A stretch of 64,000 nucleotides of DNA from [Phialemoniopsis] sp. UDSM-2020. Lineage: Eukaryota; Ascomycota; Sordariomycetes; Thyridiales; Thyridiaceae. The notes under the pieces are model-generated. The model was not told where the DNA came from. It saw only the letters and a program-made list of their open reading frames with translations, and made no database searches. Positions 1 to 10,868 of this stretch are shown one piece after another (the stretch's first letter is position 1; the number at the start of each line of letters is the position of its first letter). A program made the translations under genes and the position numbers. The stretch spans positions 3,906,001-3,970,000 of the forward strand of contig JAEILZ010000004.1 in the NCBI GenBank assembly GCA_018873225.1, read 5' to 3'.

Positions 1-1298
1 CAATGCCGACGGACTCGAATCCGGCTAGACCAGGGCTTTCAGGGGTCTGCTATGTAGCCTATTGGGGGCCAATTTTGTCCTTAGAGCAAGGGTGTGATTC
101 CTTCAAGGAGAGGATACGCTCACATTCAGACGATCTATTCCCAATACTGCAATATTGTGTAGTGTGTTCAATGAGAACAGTGTGAGACCATTCATTCACG
201 GTGTCGCGAGGAGGACGCGTGCCTTGACCAAGCTCGTTACTGAAGAGGCCATGTCGACTGAGAACAAGATTCGGGCGGCACCGCATCTTAGTAGAGGCGT
301 GTTCTGAGTATTGTCTCGACGATGTGTTGTACTGTCGAACAGCAAGTCAGGTTGACTGACATCCGAACTCTTCCGGAAGTAGAACCGGATCGGCCGGGGG
401 AGCGATCGTTCTGGCAGATTCCATTGTGGTTGCTGTCTGCTTTCTTTCTTCCCATGCCAAGCATTGAGATCGCTCAAGGCCCCACGCAGCGATTCAAGCC
501 TTCACTTTGCTTGGATCGAGGATCTGCACGCCTTACAGGGCATCGCCGAAACCAAGTCCATACCTAGGAAAAACAATGGTACTTATCGCGAACGATAGCT
601 GGACTAATGCACTAACTAGCTATTTCGTGAGTGGCTGGGTATATGTTTTAGTCAGGGAAGCTGTGCTCTCAGCCGCACACTTGAGGTCTTGGAGAAGGTC
701 AATTTAGTATGACAGCTCACATCCAGAGCACCCACCAACCCCATCCGCCCTGCCGATCAGTCACGCCATGTCGTCGCTCGAAGCGGTTAAGAACCAATAA
801 CGCTTCATGTAAATTGCTAGCCTTACCGAGTGTCTGTTAGTGCCGGAAGTCGGTTGATTAGACTTTCTCGTGGAGATCATGAGGTAAGGTTTGGAACGTT
901 CAAGTATTGATGTTGAGTCGATCACAGTCTCCGCAGTTGCTGAACCGTGAAACTTCCTGGACACACATCCGGGGAGGGCCAACTAGCTAGCTATCAGAGT
1001 CGATTTATTTAGTCGAGCACAACATTCAGCTTGGATCTTTGAGTATTCAAGTCAACAATGGCTCTTTACCACATGGTAGACTAGGTGGCATACTTCACGA
1101 AAATTCTGGTAAAAATGCAATTTTATTCGAAAAGAAGCAGCAGAGTGCCCACCCCGCTTTGTATTGCTCAAATTATCCCGCCCAACTCCAGTTGTTACAG
1201 TAAAGATATCAAATATAAGGTGATGACAAGAATGTAAAGAGTTTGAGACCAGGATCTTCCCACAGTCAAGTTTCCATGTGATGAGTAGTTACAAAGAT
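1..1298. other. Intergenic, no gene recognised
   Basis: Only short overlapping open frames on both strands, with no recognisable domain, signal peptide or splice-consistent gene model. It lies downstream (3') of the minus-strand surface-protein gene that begins at 1299. Confidence 0.5.
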
Positions 1299-1853
1299 CT
1301 AGATGATAGCGCCGGCCAAGGCCATGATAGCAGCACCAAAGCTGATGGCTACAGAGTTGCCACCCGCAGTGACCACAGCCGGTGTACTAGGCGACGAGGT
1401 AACAACGGCAGGTCCGGAACCCGCTGCAGGAGTGGCAGCTGCGACGGCATAACCGGAAGCCGAGTACGCGGCCACCGACGATTTCGGAAAGATGAGGGTC
1501 TTTGTGAGTGGAGCGCCGCCCTCGCCGCAGGCCGAGCAGCCTACAGCAGCAGCCGTGAAACCTGGTGGAGGAGCAGTCTCTGCAGCACCCCGGCACACCG
1601 GCTGTCCACAGGTCTGGGTGATGGTGTAAGCTTTGTCGACGAGGCCGGTAGGGCACAACTCCTGGTAGATGACTGTGTAGACCTGAGTGTAGGCGCCACC
1701 GGGAGCGGGCGCCGTCACGGTGATTTCAGGCAAAGTGGTAGTGCTGACACAGGGGTCGTTGGCCGCATTTTGTCGGGCATGGTGGGGAGTGGCTGCGTGT
1801 ACGAAGCCGGTCAAGCCGGCCGCAGCAACGGTAACGGCGGGAGAGAGCTTCAT
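1299..1853 (-). CDS. Putative GPI-anchored secreted surface protein
   Basis: Single exon, 184 aa. The N-terminus (MKLSPAVTVAAAGLTGFVHA) is a signal peptide with a likely cleavage after VHA. The middle has Thr/Pro-rich stretches and about six Cys. The C-terminus is hydrophobic (IMALAGAII) after a small-residue GG-N-S stretch, as expected for a GPI attachment signal. This architecture is common in small fungal cell-wall proteins of unknown function. The antisense frame is open but has no features. No enzyme domain is seen, so the role (wall structure or surface antigen) is inferred only from architecture. Confidence 0.75.
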   Translation of the reverse strand: MKLSPAVTVAAAGLTGFVHAATPHHARQNAANDPCVSTTTLPEITVTAPAPGGAYTQVYTVIYQELCPTGLVDKAYTITQTCGQPVCRGAAETAPPPGFTAAAVGCSACGEGGAPLTKTLIFPKSSVAAYSASGYAVAAATPAAGSGPAVVTSSPSTPAVVTAGGNSVAISFGAAIMALAGAII

Positions 1854-3643
1854 TGCGGCGACGAAAAGAAACGAGGCAAAATGAATCTGTGCTCCGCAAG
1901 GTAGAAGAGACCCTTGGGTGTAGGGTGAGGGGTAGCAGAGGGTGCGCAGACAAGCACACGAAGAGGGGTGAGCGAGATGTAGGGCTTTTCACAATGCTAC
2001 TGAGACTGCACGTTCTGGTACAGTTCTTATATCACGGGTCGCTCTGATATCGAGACATCACGGCATTTGGATAACAACATAACAGCTCAACCTCCTGACT
2101 TATTGACTCAAGGGTCGACTCTCCCATGGTGACGAGCACACCGGTGCCATAGAGATGATGTTTACGAACGGAGAGACCGACATCCATCGCTATAAAACCC
2201 TTTTCTGAGACACATGATCCAGTCCACATTCATTATAGCCTCGTTCCTTCATCCGAACCTGAGTCGTTGTCAGATCCTTCAGTGAAGTCCCATAACTACT
2301 TTTTACAGTGTCAGATGGGTGTCAGGAAAGCTTTTGATTCTGAACCAAGCTCTACGCGAGGCCTTAACAAATGCAACGACCCATTTGACTGAGGGTAATG
2401 GGCTAGTCCTAGGTGTTCTGTTAATAACTAAGGTACATATCTTGCGACCCGTCCACCAACATCTCACTCACCCACTTGGTCGTAAAGGTCTGTGGTGATC
2501 TTCGGCCGCAAAGGAATACCGGAATGCTTCAATGAACCGGAAATAACGCTGTCGCGGAGGAGAAACTGCCGCGACTCGGGGCGTCGGCTGCTTGCCCGAC
2601 GGGGCGGTCCCATTCCGGTTCGCTAGTCTGTACGAAAATGGTAAGCAGCTTTCTCCGAGTTGCCAACACAAGTCTAACAGCCGTTAGAAGTTAGAACAGT
2701 GGAGGTACAGTACCCGCTGCCCCTCTACCAAGACCCTGATTATCACATTGATCAGCCCTGTGCCTCATTTTAAAGACACTGAAGGCCATTCAGGAGTCCG
2801 CTCATGGTATGTCCGGGGACTAGTAGCCGTTTAGCACGGGTTTTCAGCTGACGACAAAACAAGAAGCCTTGGCACGTCTCCCAAGATTGATCATTTACAT
2901 AATCAAGTCGTGGAGTTGGTCAGACTCGTGGTATGCAATCAACTGAGGCTGAATCGTCTATCCCTTTCTCGTGTTTGTTAATCGTCCCGACGCTCCTCGA
3001 TTGTCATACCATATGCTCATTGGTGAGACGGAGTCTTACAACACGAGGGAAGAAGTTCATCGGACCGACATGCCACCTTCATCTCCGGGGCCAGTCCACC
3101 TTTCATGTCTCTAGTTATGGAGTCATGCCACTGCCTATGTCTAAGAAGTACGCTTCTCTCATGGATGCCTCAGCTGATGACTGGGACCTCTTGTGTATCT
3201 ACCTGTCTATGCCAATGTTGGCACTCGTCTTTGACTCGCAGGGCCTCTCTTGGTTCACATGGTTTGTATTCTCTCGTGTTGCTGGGCTGTAGTAAGACAT
3301 CTCCAACTAATTAGACTATACCAGATCATGACTTAGCGGTATCAGGACATTTCTTGACTGAGTCTCTGCAATGTTCACGAGATGACTTACAATCGGGATG
3401 TCGCCAACATGTGAACCTGTCTTATATTGTCGACAGCAAAGTGCTCGAAGAACGGTCACGACGAATGAGTCGCGACTCAAAGGAAAGAATCACCCATGGT
3501 GAGAAAGAAGATACATACAGTACAGTATATAAGCTTAGTACATCATCACCAACTCTCAAACCTTCTATCGTGGGAAACCCTCAGAGTTGATAGTCCTTAC
3601 CTCGCTCTCCCTTCTCCTGGCTGGATCCCCTTGACTTTGCACA
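1854..3643. other. Long intergenic region with two promoters
   Basis: No gene is supported. The left end should hold the promoter of the minus-strand surface protein (a TATAAG-like box on the minus strand near 2026-2031). The right end holds the promoter of the adhesin-like gene. An open frame at 2933-3292 lacks a recognisable domain and is treated as chance. Confidence 0.4.
3526..3532 (+). promoter_or_regulatory. TATA box of the adhesin-like gene
   Basis: TATATAA about 112 bp upstream of the ATG at 3644, followed by a pyrimidine-rich leader. Spacing and sequence fit a fungal core promoter; no transcript start is known. Confidence 0.5.
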
Positions 3644-5224
3644 ATGAGGCCCTTTCAACTCTTAGGCCACTCGGCTGCCCTTGCTGGGTTCATCGGTTCT
3701 GTCTACGGTCAGGACCCTGACTGCCCTGATGGACGAGAGTTAATTGAGTACCAACCCATCAAGGTGGTTACTGGCCCCAACCCACCCGACTTCACCAAAA
3801 CAACATTGACACGGTGCGTACCACCACCACTGCTTTCATTAAGCAAAGCTGACATTCATCACAGCACCATCATTGTCACCGAGAGTCCCGGTCCAAGTCC
3901 CAGTCCTTCTGGGCCCCCTGGCTTGGTGACCACCACTAGTACAGTCGTGCTGCCACCGCCTGATACACTTACTATCACGTCTACTTGCCTTGATGGCTGC
4001 GTAGCCACAACGATTCCGCCGTCGCCGGGTTGCACTGACTGCACCGAGATCGTGCTCACTCCGCCACCCAATACAGTCACCAGCACCTCATTTTGTGCAG
4101 GCGAGTGTGTCCCTACAACCATCCCTCCACCGTCAGGCTGCACCGACTGTACCGAAATTGTGCTCACGCCGCCACCCAGCACAGTTACAAGCACCTCCAC
4201 CTGCACGGACGAGTGTGTTCCTACAACCATACCCCCACCTGCAGGGTGTACCGACTGTACTGAGGTAGTACTCACGCCTCCACCTAGCACAGTTACAAGC
4301 ACCTCGACCTGCACGGACGAATGTGTTCCTACCACTATCCCTCCCCCTTCAGGATGTACCGACTGTACCGAGATCGTGGTAACCCCACCGCCTACCACGA
4401 TCACAACCACCTCGACCTGCACCGAGGCAGGCTGCGTGGCTACCACCATCCCGCCGCCGTCTGGTTGTTCAGACTGCACTGAGATCGTTGTCACACCGCC
4501 TCCAATTGTGACCATCACGACAACCGAACCTTGGACAGGCGTGGGCACAACTACGATCACCTCAGGCACTCGGGTGATCGTCGAGACCCCGGCCTGCACG
4601 CCGGGCACGCAGTGGGCCTTCTACGACTTCGAGGCTGGCTCCGGCCCGGGCCAGATCCCCTTCGACCCTGCTGCAGACACCATGGAAGACTGGCCGAGAG
4701 ACGGCTGGTCCATCCAGACCGCGATGAGCGGCCAGACTCCCGACTACACCGGCGAGACGAAGCGGTTTGGCTGGAACGTCGACACCGACCCCTGCGCGAG
4801 CCCTGCCACCATCTATGGCCAGACTACCACGGCAGATATTCCCTACACCGTCATCCAGCAGATTGCATACTTCCACCCCACCGAGGAAGGCACCTACACC
4901 TTTGGCACCGACAACCCTGATGATGCTATCTACTACTGGTTCGGCGACAATGCCGTCACCGGTTACAACAACACCAACGCCAACGCATATTACTACTACA
5001 CATCTACAGACTCAACTTACTCTTTTACTGTTGATGCATCAAATGTCAACACTTACATTCCCTTCCGTATGCTCTACGTCAACGTTCAGGACTGCGGTCG
5101 GTTCCAAGTCACTGTCAACAGCCCTTCGGGCACGCTCATCGCCGACGGAACTACAGATGATACCACTAGCACATTTGTCACCGACTGCGACATCAGTGTT
5201 GACGCTGCTCCGTTCCCCTTCTAG
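3644..5224 (+). CDS. Secreted repeat-containing adhesin-like cell-wall protein
   Basis: Exons 3644..3813 and 3865..5224, giving 509 aa. Residues 1-23 are a signal peptide ending VYG-Q. Roughly residues 90-270 hold five tandem units of about 36 aa with the pattern C-x3-C-x10-C-x2-C and Thr/Pro-rich spacers (TTIPPPSGC, CTEIV). The C-terminal 200 residues look like a PA14/GLEYA-type lectin fold (WAFYDFEAG start, a DNPDDAIYYWFG core, then CGRF), as in fungal adhesins; this assignment is from memory of the family. The 51-nt intron (GTGCGT..ACAG, branch point GCTGAC) is a multiple of three, so the unspliced frame is also open. Expected at the cell wall, in adhesion. Confidence 0.7.
   Translation: MRPFQLLGHSAALAGFIGSVYGQDPDCPDGRELIEYQPIKVVTGPNPPDFTKTTLTRCVPPPLLSLSKADIHHSTIIVTESPGPSPSPSGPPGLVTTTSTVVLPPPDTLTITSTCLDGCVATTIPPSPGCTDCTEIVLTPPPNTVTSTSFCAGECVPTTIPPPSGCTDCTEIVLTPPPSTVTSTSTCTDECVPTTIPPPAGCTDCTEVVLTPPPSTVTSTSTCTDECVPTTIPPPSGCTDCTEIVVTPPPTTITTTSTCTEAGCVATTIPPPSGCSDCTEIVVTPPPIVTITTTEPWTGVGTTTITSGTRVIVETPACTPGTQWAFYDFEAGSGPGQIPFDPAADTMEDWPRDGWSIQTAMSGQTPDYTGETKRFGWNVDTDPCASPATIYGQTTTADIPYTVIQQIAYFHPTEEGTYTFGTDNPDDAIYYWFGDNAVTGYNNTNANAYYYYTSTDSTYSFTVDASNVNTYIPFRMLYVNVQDCGRFQVTVNSPSGTLIADGTTDDTTSTFVTDCDISVDAAPFPF
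3960..4530 (+). repeat. Five tandem ~108-bp coding repeats in the adhesin
   Basis: Five consecutive units encode C-x3-C-VPTTIPPP-x-GCTDC-x-VxTPPP repeats. Units 2-4 are very similar at DNA level, so copy number may vary between strains, as is usual for fungal adhesin repeat arrays. Confidence 0.75.
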
Positions 5225-5856
5225 GCTGATGAGTCACCCTGGTGTACCGCCAGTCACAAACAAGTCGCTTGCTTGATTATGCACGACCGATAATTACTTC
5301 ATTTCATACCTCTCCTTTACCGAAGCTTGAGATACTTCTGCAAGCCACTTAATAGCTACACTAATGCCCACCCCAGTTAGCTCAATTAATATTGTCCCTG
5401 CCACCGTTGTGCAGATTTCTTTGTCAGCTAGTCTTACCTTTTGCTCCATCCCGTTGTGACCTGGCCGTTGAAACCTCTTGTACATGTAGTGGTTGGGATC
5501 GGCACCAGTTTCTTGCCGAATTTATCGCGAATTTGCGTAGATCTGGCCAATGAAAGGTTTACCGTATGTCAGGGTCTTGATTTTCCGATACCAAACGCAC
5601 GTAGGGCGGTTCCGACCGCCGTACGTGACGATCTCGGCCCAAGCCGTAGAGCAGAGCCCCACAACCGCCACCACGGAATCCCAGTCCACCGGCAACTCCC
5701 GACCAGCAAGTCCGACCAACGGAACTGAACCGCCTTAGACCCAATTGAGCAGTGAAAGCTTCATGTCGATCGTCGTGGATATAGAAAGTCTTATTCTAGG
5801 AGTTTGCTAAATTTTCAGTAGGCGTACGGCTGTTCTGCAGTCTTGTCCCCGTAATC
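5225..5856. other. Intergenic; promoter of the hydroxyacid oxidase
   Basis: No coding gene seen. It contains a palindromic segment with a CGG-N6-CCG element (5607-5618), about 240 bp upstream of the next ATG. Confidence 0.45.
5607..5618. promoter_or_regulatory. CGG-N6-CCG element upstream of hydroxyacid oxidase
   Basis: CGGTTCCGACCG sits inside a wider imperfect palindrome (about 5600-5626). The triplet spacing of six is that recognised by the Ppr1/UaY class of Zn2Cys6 regulators. Binding is an inference. Confidence 0.4.
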
Positions 5857-7475
5857 ATGTCGAACATGTCTCCACGTGAGAGAGAGCAGAAACAAAACCT
5901 CGATGGCATGGGGCCGGCCGCTTCAGATGAGCCCATCATGACCATTGAGGACCTAAAACAAGCGGCTTCGGCGAAAATGTCGCCGACGGTCCGTGGTGAG
6001 TACCAAGACAGCAGTCTAAGGGACTGCAGCGCCCAGTCCTTATCTCTCAAGTGCTGATCGAATGAAATTCTTCTCAGCATATTACAACGGAGGTTCAATG
6101 CAGCAGATGACGTCAGTGAACTTGTGCGTGTTTGTATGGGAGTGAACGCTGATGAATCAGGCTAGGTTGCGAGAGAATGAAACAGCTTTCGACCGCTTCA
6201 AGATCCGACCTCGCATTCTATCCAATGTTGCAGACATCGACACCTCGACCACCATTCTGGGGTCAATGGTGCGTTCAACACGAAACAATGAGGACTGTTT
6301 TATACCTACTGACCTTCGATAGGTGTCTCTTCCATTCGGATTTTCGCCATCGGCCATGCACTGTCTAGCCCACCCGGACGGAGAGAAAGCGACCTCACGG
6401 GCTGCGGCCAAGAAGCGCATACCGATGGCACTTTCAACATATTCGACAGTGTCTTTGGAAGATGTGCGGCTAGAAGGAGCTGCAAACCCTTACGCATTCC
6501 AGCTAAGTATTATAAAAGACCGAAACACTACGCTGTCATGGATCAAGAGGGCGGAATGTGAGTTGCCCTTGCTTGTTTGCACTTAAGCTTCTCTGACCTA
6601 GGTCCTTGGTGGGCACAGCGGCTGGATACAAGGCTCTTTTCATCACGGTAGATGCGCCCGTGCTTGGTCGTCGCCTGAATGAAAAGTCTGGCAAGAAGTT
6701 TGAACTACCAGAACACCTCTCATTACCCAACCTCGCACCGCTACCGTCGAAAGATGGCACGACAACCGCTGCTCGCTCGTATCATACTTCTGGTCGCGAT
6801 CCAAGCAACAACTGGCAATCAGTCATCCCGTGGGTCAAGAGCAACACGAACTTGGAGATCTGGCTCAAGGGCGGTAAGTTGATCCGTGCTGGCAAACACA
6901 GCAAGGAGAATCATTTGACTAAAAATGCCTTAAATGAACAGTATACACCCCTGCAGATGTTCTACTCGCCATCAGTCACGGCTTGGACGGTGTTATCGTC
7001 TCCAACCACGGTGGGAGGCAGCTTGATGGCGTTCCAGCTACGATCGATGCTCTACCGGAATGCGCGGCTGCGGCAAGAGGGAGGATCAAAGTTGGTATTG
7101 ATGGTGGAATCCGCCGGGGCACCGACATCTTCAAAGCATTGGCGCTGGGTGCCGACTTTTGCTTCCTCGGAAGAGTTGCTCTTTGGGGTCTAGCTGTAAG
7201 CATCTGTCCAATTTGACAAAAGGCCAGCTCCAGCTGATGAACGCAACTCTAGTACGGCGGCCAGGAGGGAGTGGAACATGCTGTTAGTATTCTCGAAGAT
7301 GAACTCAGGCTCACCATGGCCTTGGCAGGGTAAGTTGCAGATTGCTTTTGCGAACGAGACAGGGAGAATTGCTAACCCGATCCATCACTATCGATATAGC
7401 TGTGCGTCAATCAAGGACATCACTAAAGAGCACGTATCTGTTATAGGTGCAAATGGTCTTTTGTCTAAGCTGTAG
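5857..7475 (+). CDS. FMN-dependent 2-hydroxyacid oxidase / L-lactate dehydrogenase family
   Basis: Exons 5857..5995, 6078..6111, 6166..6268, 6323..6557, 6619..6873, 6942..7195, 7253..7329 and 7400..7475, giving 390 aa, the usual family length. These enzymes oxidise (S)-2-hydroxy acids such as glycolate or L-lactate using FMN. Visible signatures are YYNGG near the N-terminus, [16 protein letters not shown], the FMN-side [21 protein letters not shown], the active-site [10 protein letters not shown] with catalytic His and Arg, and the phosphate-binding [18 protein letters not shown]. No cytochrome b5 or mitochondrial leader is seen, so the cytosolic or peroxisomal form is more likely. Eight exons close in frame. 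It runs tail to tail with the Gfo/Idh/MocA gene, 97 bp apart. The exact substrate is not determinable. Confidence 0.88.
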
Positions 7476-7572
7476 TTGAGAAGATCATAATGTTCAGGCC
7501 CCTAACAATGTTCAATAAAGACAGCTATCCTGGATTAGCTGCAAGTCATCAACCTGTTCTCTTGTATGCTTT

Positions 7573-8948
7573 TTAGTCAATCACCAACTGCAACTGGCAT
7601 GTCACTGGAGCGCCAGACTTCTCCCCGCTCCTCAGCATGTTCTCGAGCTACATGATGTGTCAGTCGTACGTGCGAAACGGCGTTACTCACGAGGCCAGGT
7701 TATGAAAAGCTTACTAGTTCAAGGTCTGAAAGAGCCTGCTCGGGTGATTGTCTGGGATCCTGCCCGGCCCCAGTGGCAATATGGGAGACCCATTCGCGGA
7801 CCTCGGCCGCCACGCCGGCACCCTCTGGGACAAACTCGATGGCCTCCTTCTTACTGCCCTTTTTGGTGACGGTGAGCGCTCCATCCGCAAAGGAAACCAC
7901 GCCTCCCTCACAGGCAATGCTCCATTCGTTGCCTGCGAAGGTGGTGCCAAAGGAGACGGAAAAGGTCCCCGTGGCGCCAGACTTGGTTTTCAGGGACGCA
8001 TCAACCGTGTCTACAGGTGGTAAATGCTCTTGTAGCAATGTGGTGTTTGCGGATAGTGATGTGACAGTGTCGTGACCAAGCAGGTTGCGGAGGCCAGCTG
8101 TAAAGTGAACCCCGCCATCAAGCAGAAAGCCGCCTTGGTGTGAAGGGACTTTCCGCCATGGTGTCTCTGTGATTGACAATCTAGTCAATATCTATGCCCT
8201 GGCATCGAGGGCATCATAGGAGTAACCGTGGGAAAACGTACCCAAATATTTGTTGCCCTGCTCGTTGAACGTATGCATACGGACTCGGAAGTTGAGAACG
8301 CGGCCCAACTTCCGTGTCTCCTCTGCCGCGCGGATGAATTGGTTCATGAAACGGAAGTTCTCAGCTACGCTCCAAGTCACCCTGCTCGAGTCGACATTGC
8401 TGTGATACCAGCTGATGAGATCCTGTGCATCCTTTGTGTTTTCGGCCACAGGCTTTTCCGAGAGAACATGCTTCCCTGCCGAAAGCGCGGCACGGATGTA
8501 CTCTGGCTGTGCTAGGATGGGTAGACTGTAGACACAGCCTGATTAGCTCTTGCAATTTCTGTACGAGGAGGTCTCAAACAAGACACGCACGCAATGATGA
8601 CTGCTTGGATGTCATCAGAAGTTAGAAGATCCTTGAGATTACTCCCTGCCGAAGAGTCGTCTGAGTAGATCCTGACATCGCCGGCTTCAGCAGCCAAGGC
8701 CTGGGCCGACTTCGATGAGCGCGAATAGATGGCCTTCAAGACAGCGTTGGGGGCAGCTTTGACAGCAGGCTAAGTCTCGTTAGACGAGAGTTTCTCCCAT
8801 TTAGCATTGTGTGGTCACATACAAGATGCTCCTCCTTGGCAAAGATGCCTTTTCCCACGGACAAATCAGTCGCTCACTTCGGGCCATGATCGCGGTAAGA
8901 GGGGTGAGGCGACGTACCACTTCCCAGAATAGCCACACCGATGGACAT
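7573..8948 (-). CDS. Gfo/Idh/MocA family NAD(P)-dependent oxidoreductase
   Basis: Exons in transcription order: 8948..8918, 8848..8823, 8769..8591, 8525..8242, 8166..7715 and 7647..7573, giving 348 aa. The N-terminal Rossmann motif is GVAILGSGIFAKEEHLPA. A conserved SEKP segment (GKHVLSEKPVAEN) supplies the family's cofactor- and substrate-side Lys-Pro, and FLLDGGVHF is the usual second-domain strand with the active-site Asp/His. Members oxidise or reduce sugar, inositol or hydroxylated ring substrates. The small second exon (26 nt) and the terminal exon (L-E-N-M-L-R-S-G-E) were found from splice signals and family fit. The context of other oxidoreductases and transporters suggests carbohydrate or hydroxy-acid catabolism. 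Confidence 0.85.
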
Positions 8949-10007
8949 GTTGCACCTTATTGACACTGCTGTTCCGCCAGGTTTGCTTTCGTCTTGTGTG
9001 AATTCACAGTGCACCAGGTACTCGATTATGGATGGCCTGGAATAGCTCTAAGGGGAGACGAGGTCACGGTCGTGGTTAATACAGGTCTACTACCGTGGTC
9101 CAAATGGCATTGCTACCTATTTATTGCAAAAGCTACTTTTTGTTGAGAAAGAGCATCATCGAGATGGATGGTTACGAGCGGGTCAGGTTGATGCTTGCGC
9201 GGTCGCAGCCCGTGGCGTGGTGTAAACATCACTAGCCTACTAGCCTACTCGTTGAGTGATGCGTGAGAGTTTCGCTACCCTCCCATTTTGGCAATCCTAT
9301 CTCCATCATTCCCCGATTGAACAAGCTAATGCCCACAAAGAAACGGGTCCGGCTAATCTTCGGGGCTTGCAGTCTGTATGTCACAAAATCGAGACCAATG
9401 TCTTGGTGTGCGCACGCGTCCTGCGCATTAGGCGGATTAGAACCGCTTTCAGAAGTCATATTTAGTGTGCTATGCGAGGGACCGGACTTTAAACGATGCT
9501 GTGTCTCGCTGTCGGCTCCCACAGAGTTGTGGGTAAGCGTCAACCTCAACAGGGCCTTGCCAGGAGGCTCTAAATAGCGCGTACATTCACAACCTCTAAT
9601 GAACAATAGAACGAGTCTATTCTTTGTGGCGCTAAGACTGCCCCTAAAGGAGCAAAAAAAGAAACGATAGAATCTCAATTCGGAATGAGTAGTGTAAATT
9701 TCAAGACAGTGTAGCAGGCGGGAAAGCACACGAGAGCGGGACCGCGGAAATGGCTTGAAAGTCTCTCATTCAATGTTCGGAAGGGCATTTTGTCTCCAGA
9801 ATACTTACTTACAGCCTCGCATGCTGAATAATGATTTATTCCCGGGGTCTCGGATCTCCAAGGCAGTGGCGTCGTAGCAGCCATAGATGCAAAGTTTGTC
9901 GGTTGGGTGTTTTACTTCTCGATAGTAATCTGCAGAGGGTCGCCTTGGTCGGAGTACGGAGGCCAGTCTCCCTCTCTTCACTCACTTCACAAGGATTACA
10001 GAGTATA
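8949..10007. other. Intergenic, no gene recognised
   Basis: Promoter of the Gfo/Idh/MocA gene on the left. Open frames such as 9232-9729 (minus) carry no domain and no convincing splice structure. Confidence 0.4.
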
Positions 10008-10690
10008 CTAAGCTAAGTCGAGTTGCCCGGAACCTCCAAGTTCTTTGACCATCTCCTCCACTATCAGTCGCATCATGACAAGATCTGGCGACTCCCCCTC
10101 CCAAAATTTGAGCGTCCGGATGCTCATCTGTATATAATTGTCCATCTCAGCAAATGACAGGCCGAGGTGGGCACACTTAAGCCCGGCTATGATCATACAA
10201 ACAGCAATGGTGGTTGCCCGGGCGTCATACCAAGCGCCATGGTGGCGATGAAGCAGATAGTGACTCTCTATCGAGAGACAACAGTTGGATATGGCCTTCA
10301 TGGCATTGGGTCGGACGGCTGACTGATTAGGATCGTCGGAAGGCTGATGCACAGCGTAATAGAGAAAAGGACGAACCAGCCAGGACTGGATATTGATGTA
10401 CCGTGCACGAACGAAGAATTGCAGTTCATCGCCGGGAATATGCTGGAGATTGTCCTGGTCGAACCGGATAATATCAGGAGGGTTGTCGTTCCTGCAGGGG
10501 CGTCAGTCTATTGCTTTGACATAATCCTCTTGATACTGGGGTTGGGAGGGTTGTCGTTCCTGCAGGGGCGTCAGTCTATTGCTTTGACATAATCCTCTTG
10601 ATACTGGGGTTGTCCATCTGGGGCCCCAGAGCCCCGGCTACCGGGTTAGACTTCTTCTCCCGCAACACATGACTTGATCGGTATTCGATG
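10008..10690 (-). pseudogene. Decayed fungal transcription factor, C-terminal part
   Basis: The last exon (start 10491, stop at 10008) encodes about 160 residues that read as the C-terminal part of a fungal Zn2Cys6 regulator: DIIRFDQDNLQHIPGDELQF, SWLVRPFLYYAVH, SHYLLHRHHGAWYDARATT and TLKFWEGESPDLVMMRLIVEE. Upstream, a weak continuation (reading SHVLREKKSNPVAG) is separated by a perfectly duplicated 68-bp segment that contains the intron. I cannot assemble an in-frame connection, and no zinc cluster is found between here and the transporter start at 10869. It was probably a divergent TF next to the transporter, now broken; an unusual gene model is the alternative. Confidence 0.55.
10477..10612. 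repeat. Perfect 68-bp tandem duplication containing an intron
   Basis: Copies 10477-10544 and 10545-10612 are identical by eye. Each includes a complete minus-strand intron (10492-10536 and 10560-10604; GTATCA donor, CTGAC branch, CTGCAG acceptor) of 45 nt with a 23-nt exon-like piece between. Confidence 0.85.
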
Positions 10691-10868
10691 CAGCCTTGTA
10701 CGTCTGTAACCGCAGGGCATATATCGCTCAAGACACCCGCCACCAAGGAGGATGTTGGGGTCGCAATTCAGTCTGCAGGTCTCGATCTCTCCTTCTTGCT
10801 CTTGTCACATATCCCGGCGACACTCCTGCTAGCTAAGCGAGCTGTTCATCGCGCAAACGACATTCACC

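Noticed and set aside
1278..1904. 208-aa plus-strand frame over the GPI-type gene
   Set aside because: Arg/Gly/Ser-rich shadow; the minus frame has a signal peptide and GPI-like tail.
3960..4530. Regular repeats that could suggest a CRISPR-like array
   Set aside because: They are in-frame protein-coding repeats with conserved cysteines in a eukaryotic gene; no short identical repeats with unique spacers.
3859..4608. 249-aa Val/Gly-rich antisense frame over the adhesin repeats
   Set aside because: Mirror of the Thr/Pro repeat on the coding strand; no signal peptide or domain.
6558..6601. Alternative acceptor at CCTAG for exon 5 of the hydroxyacid oxidase
   Set aside because: It gives the wrong phase; the acceptor CACAG at 6614-6618 restores the conserved RAESAGYKALF reading.
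9232..9729. 165-aa minus-strand frame
   Set aside because: No domain, composition or splice evidence; interrupted by low-complexity A-rich DNA.
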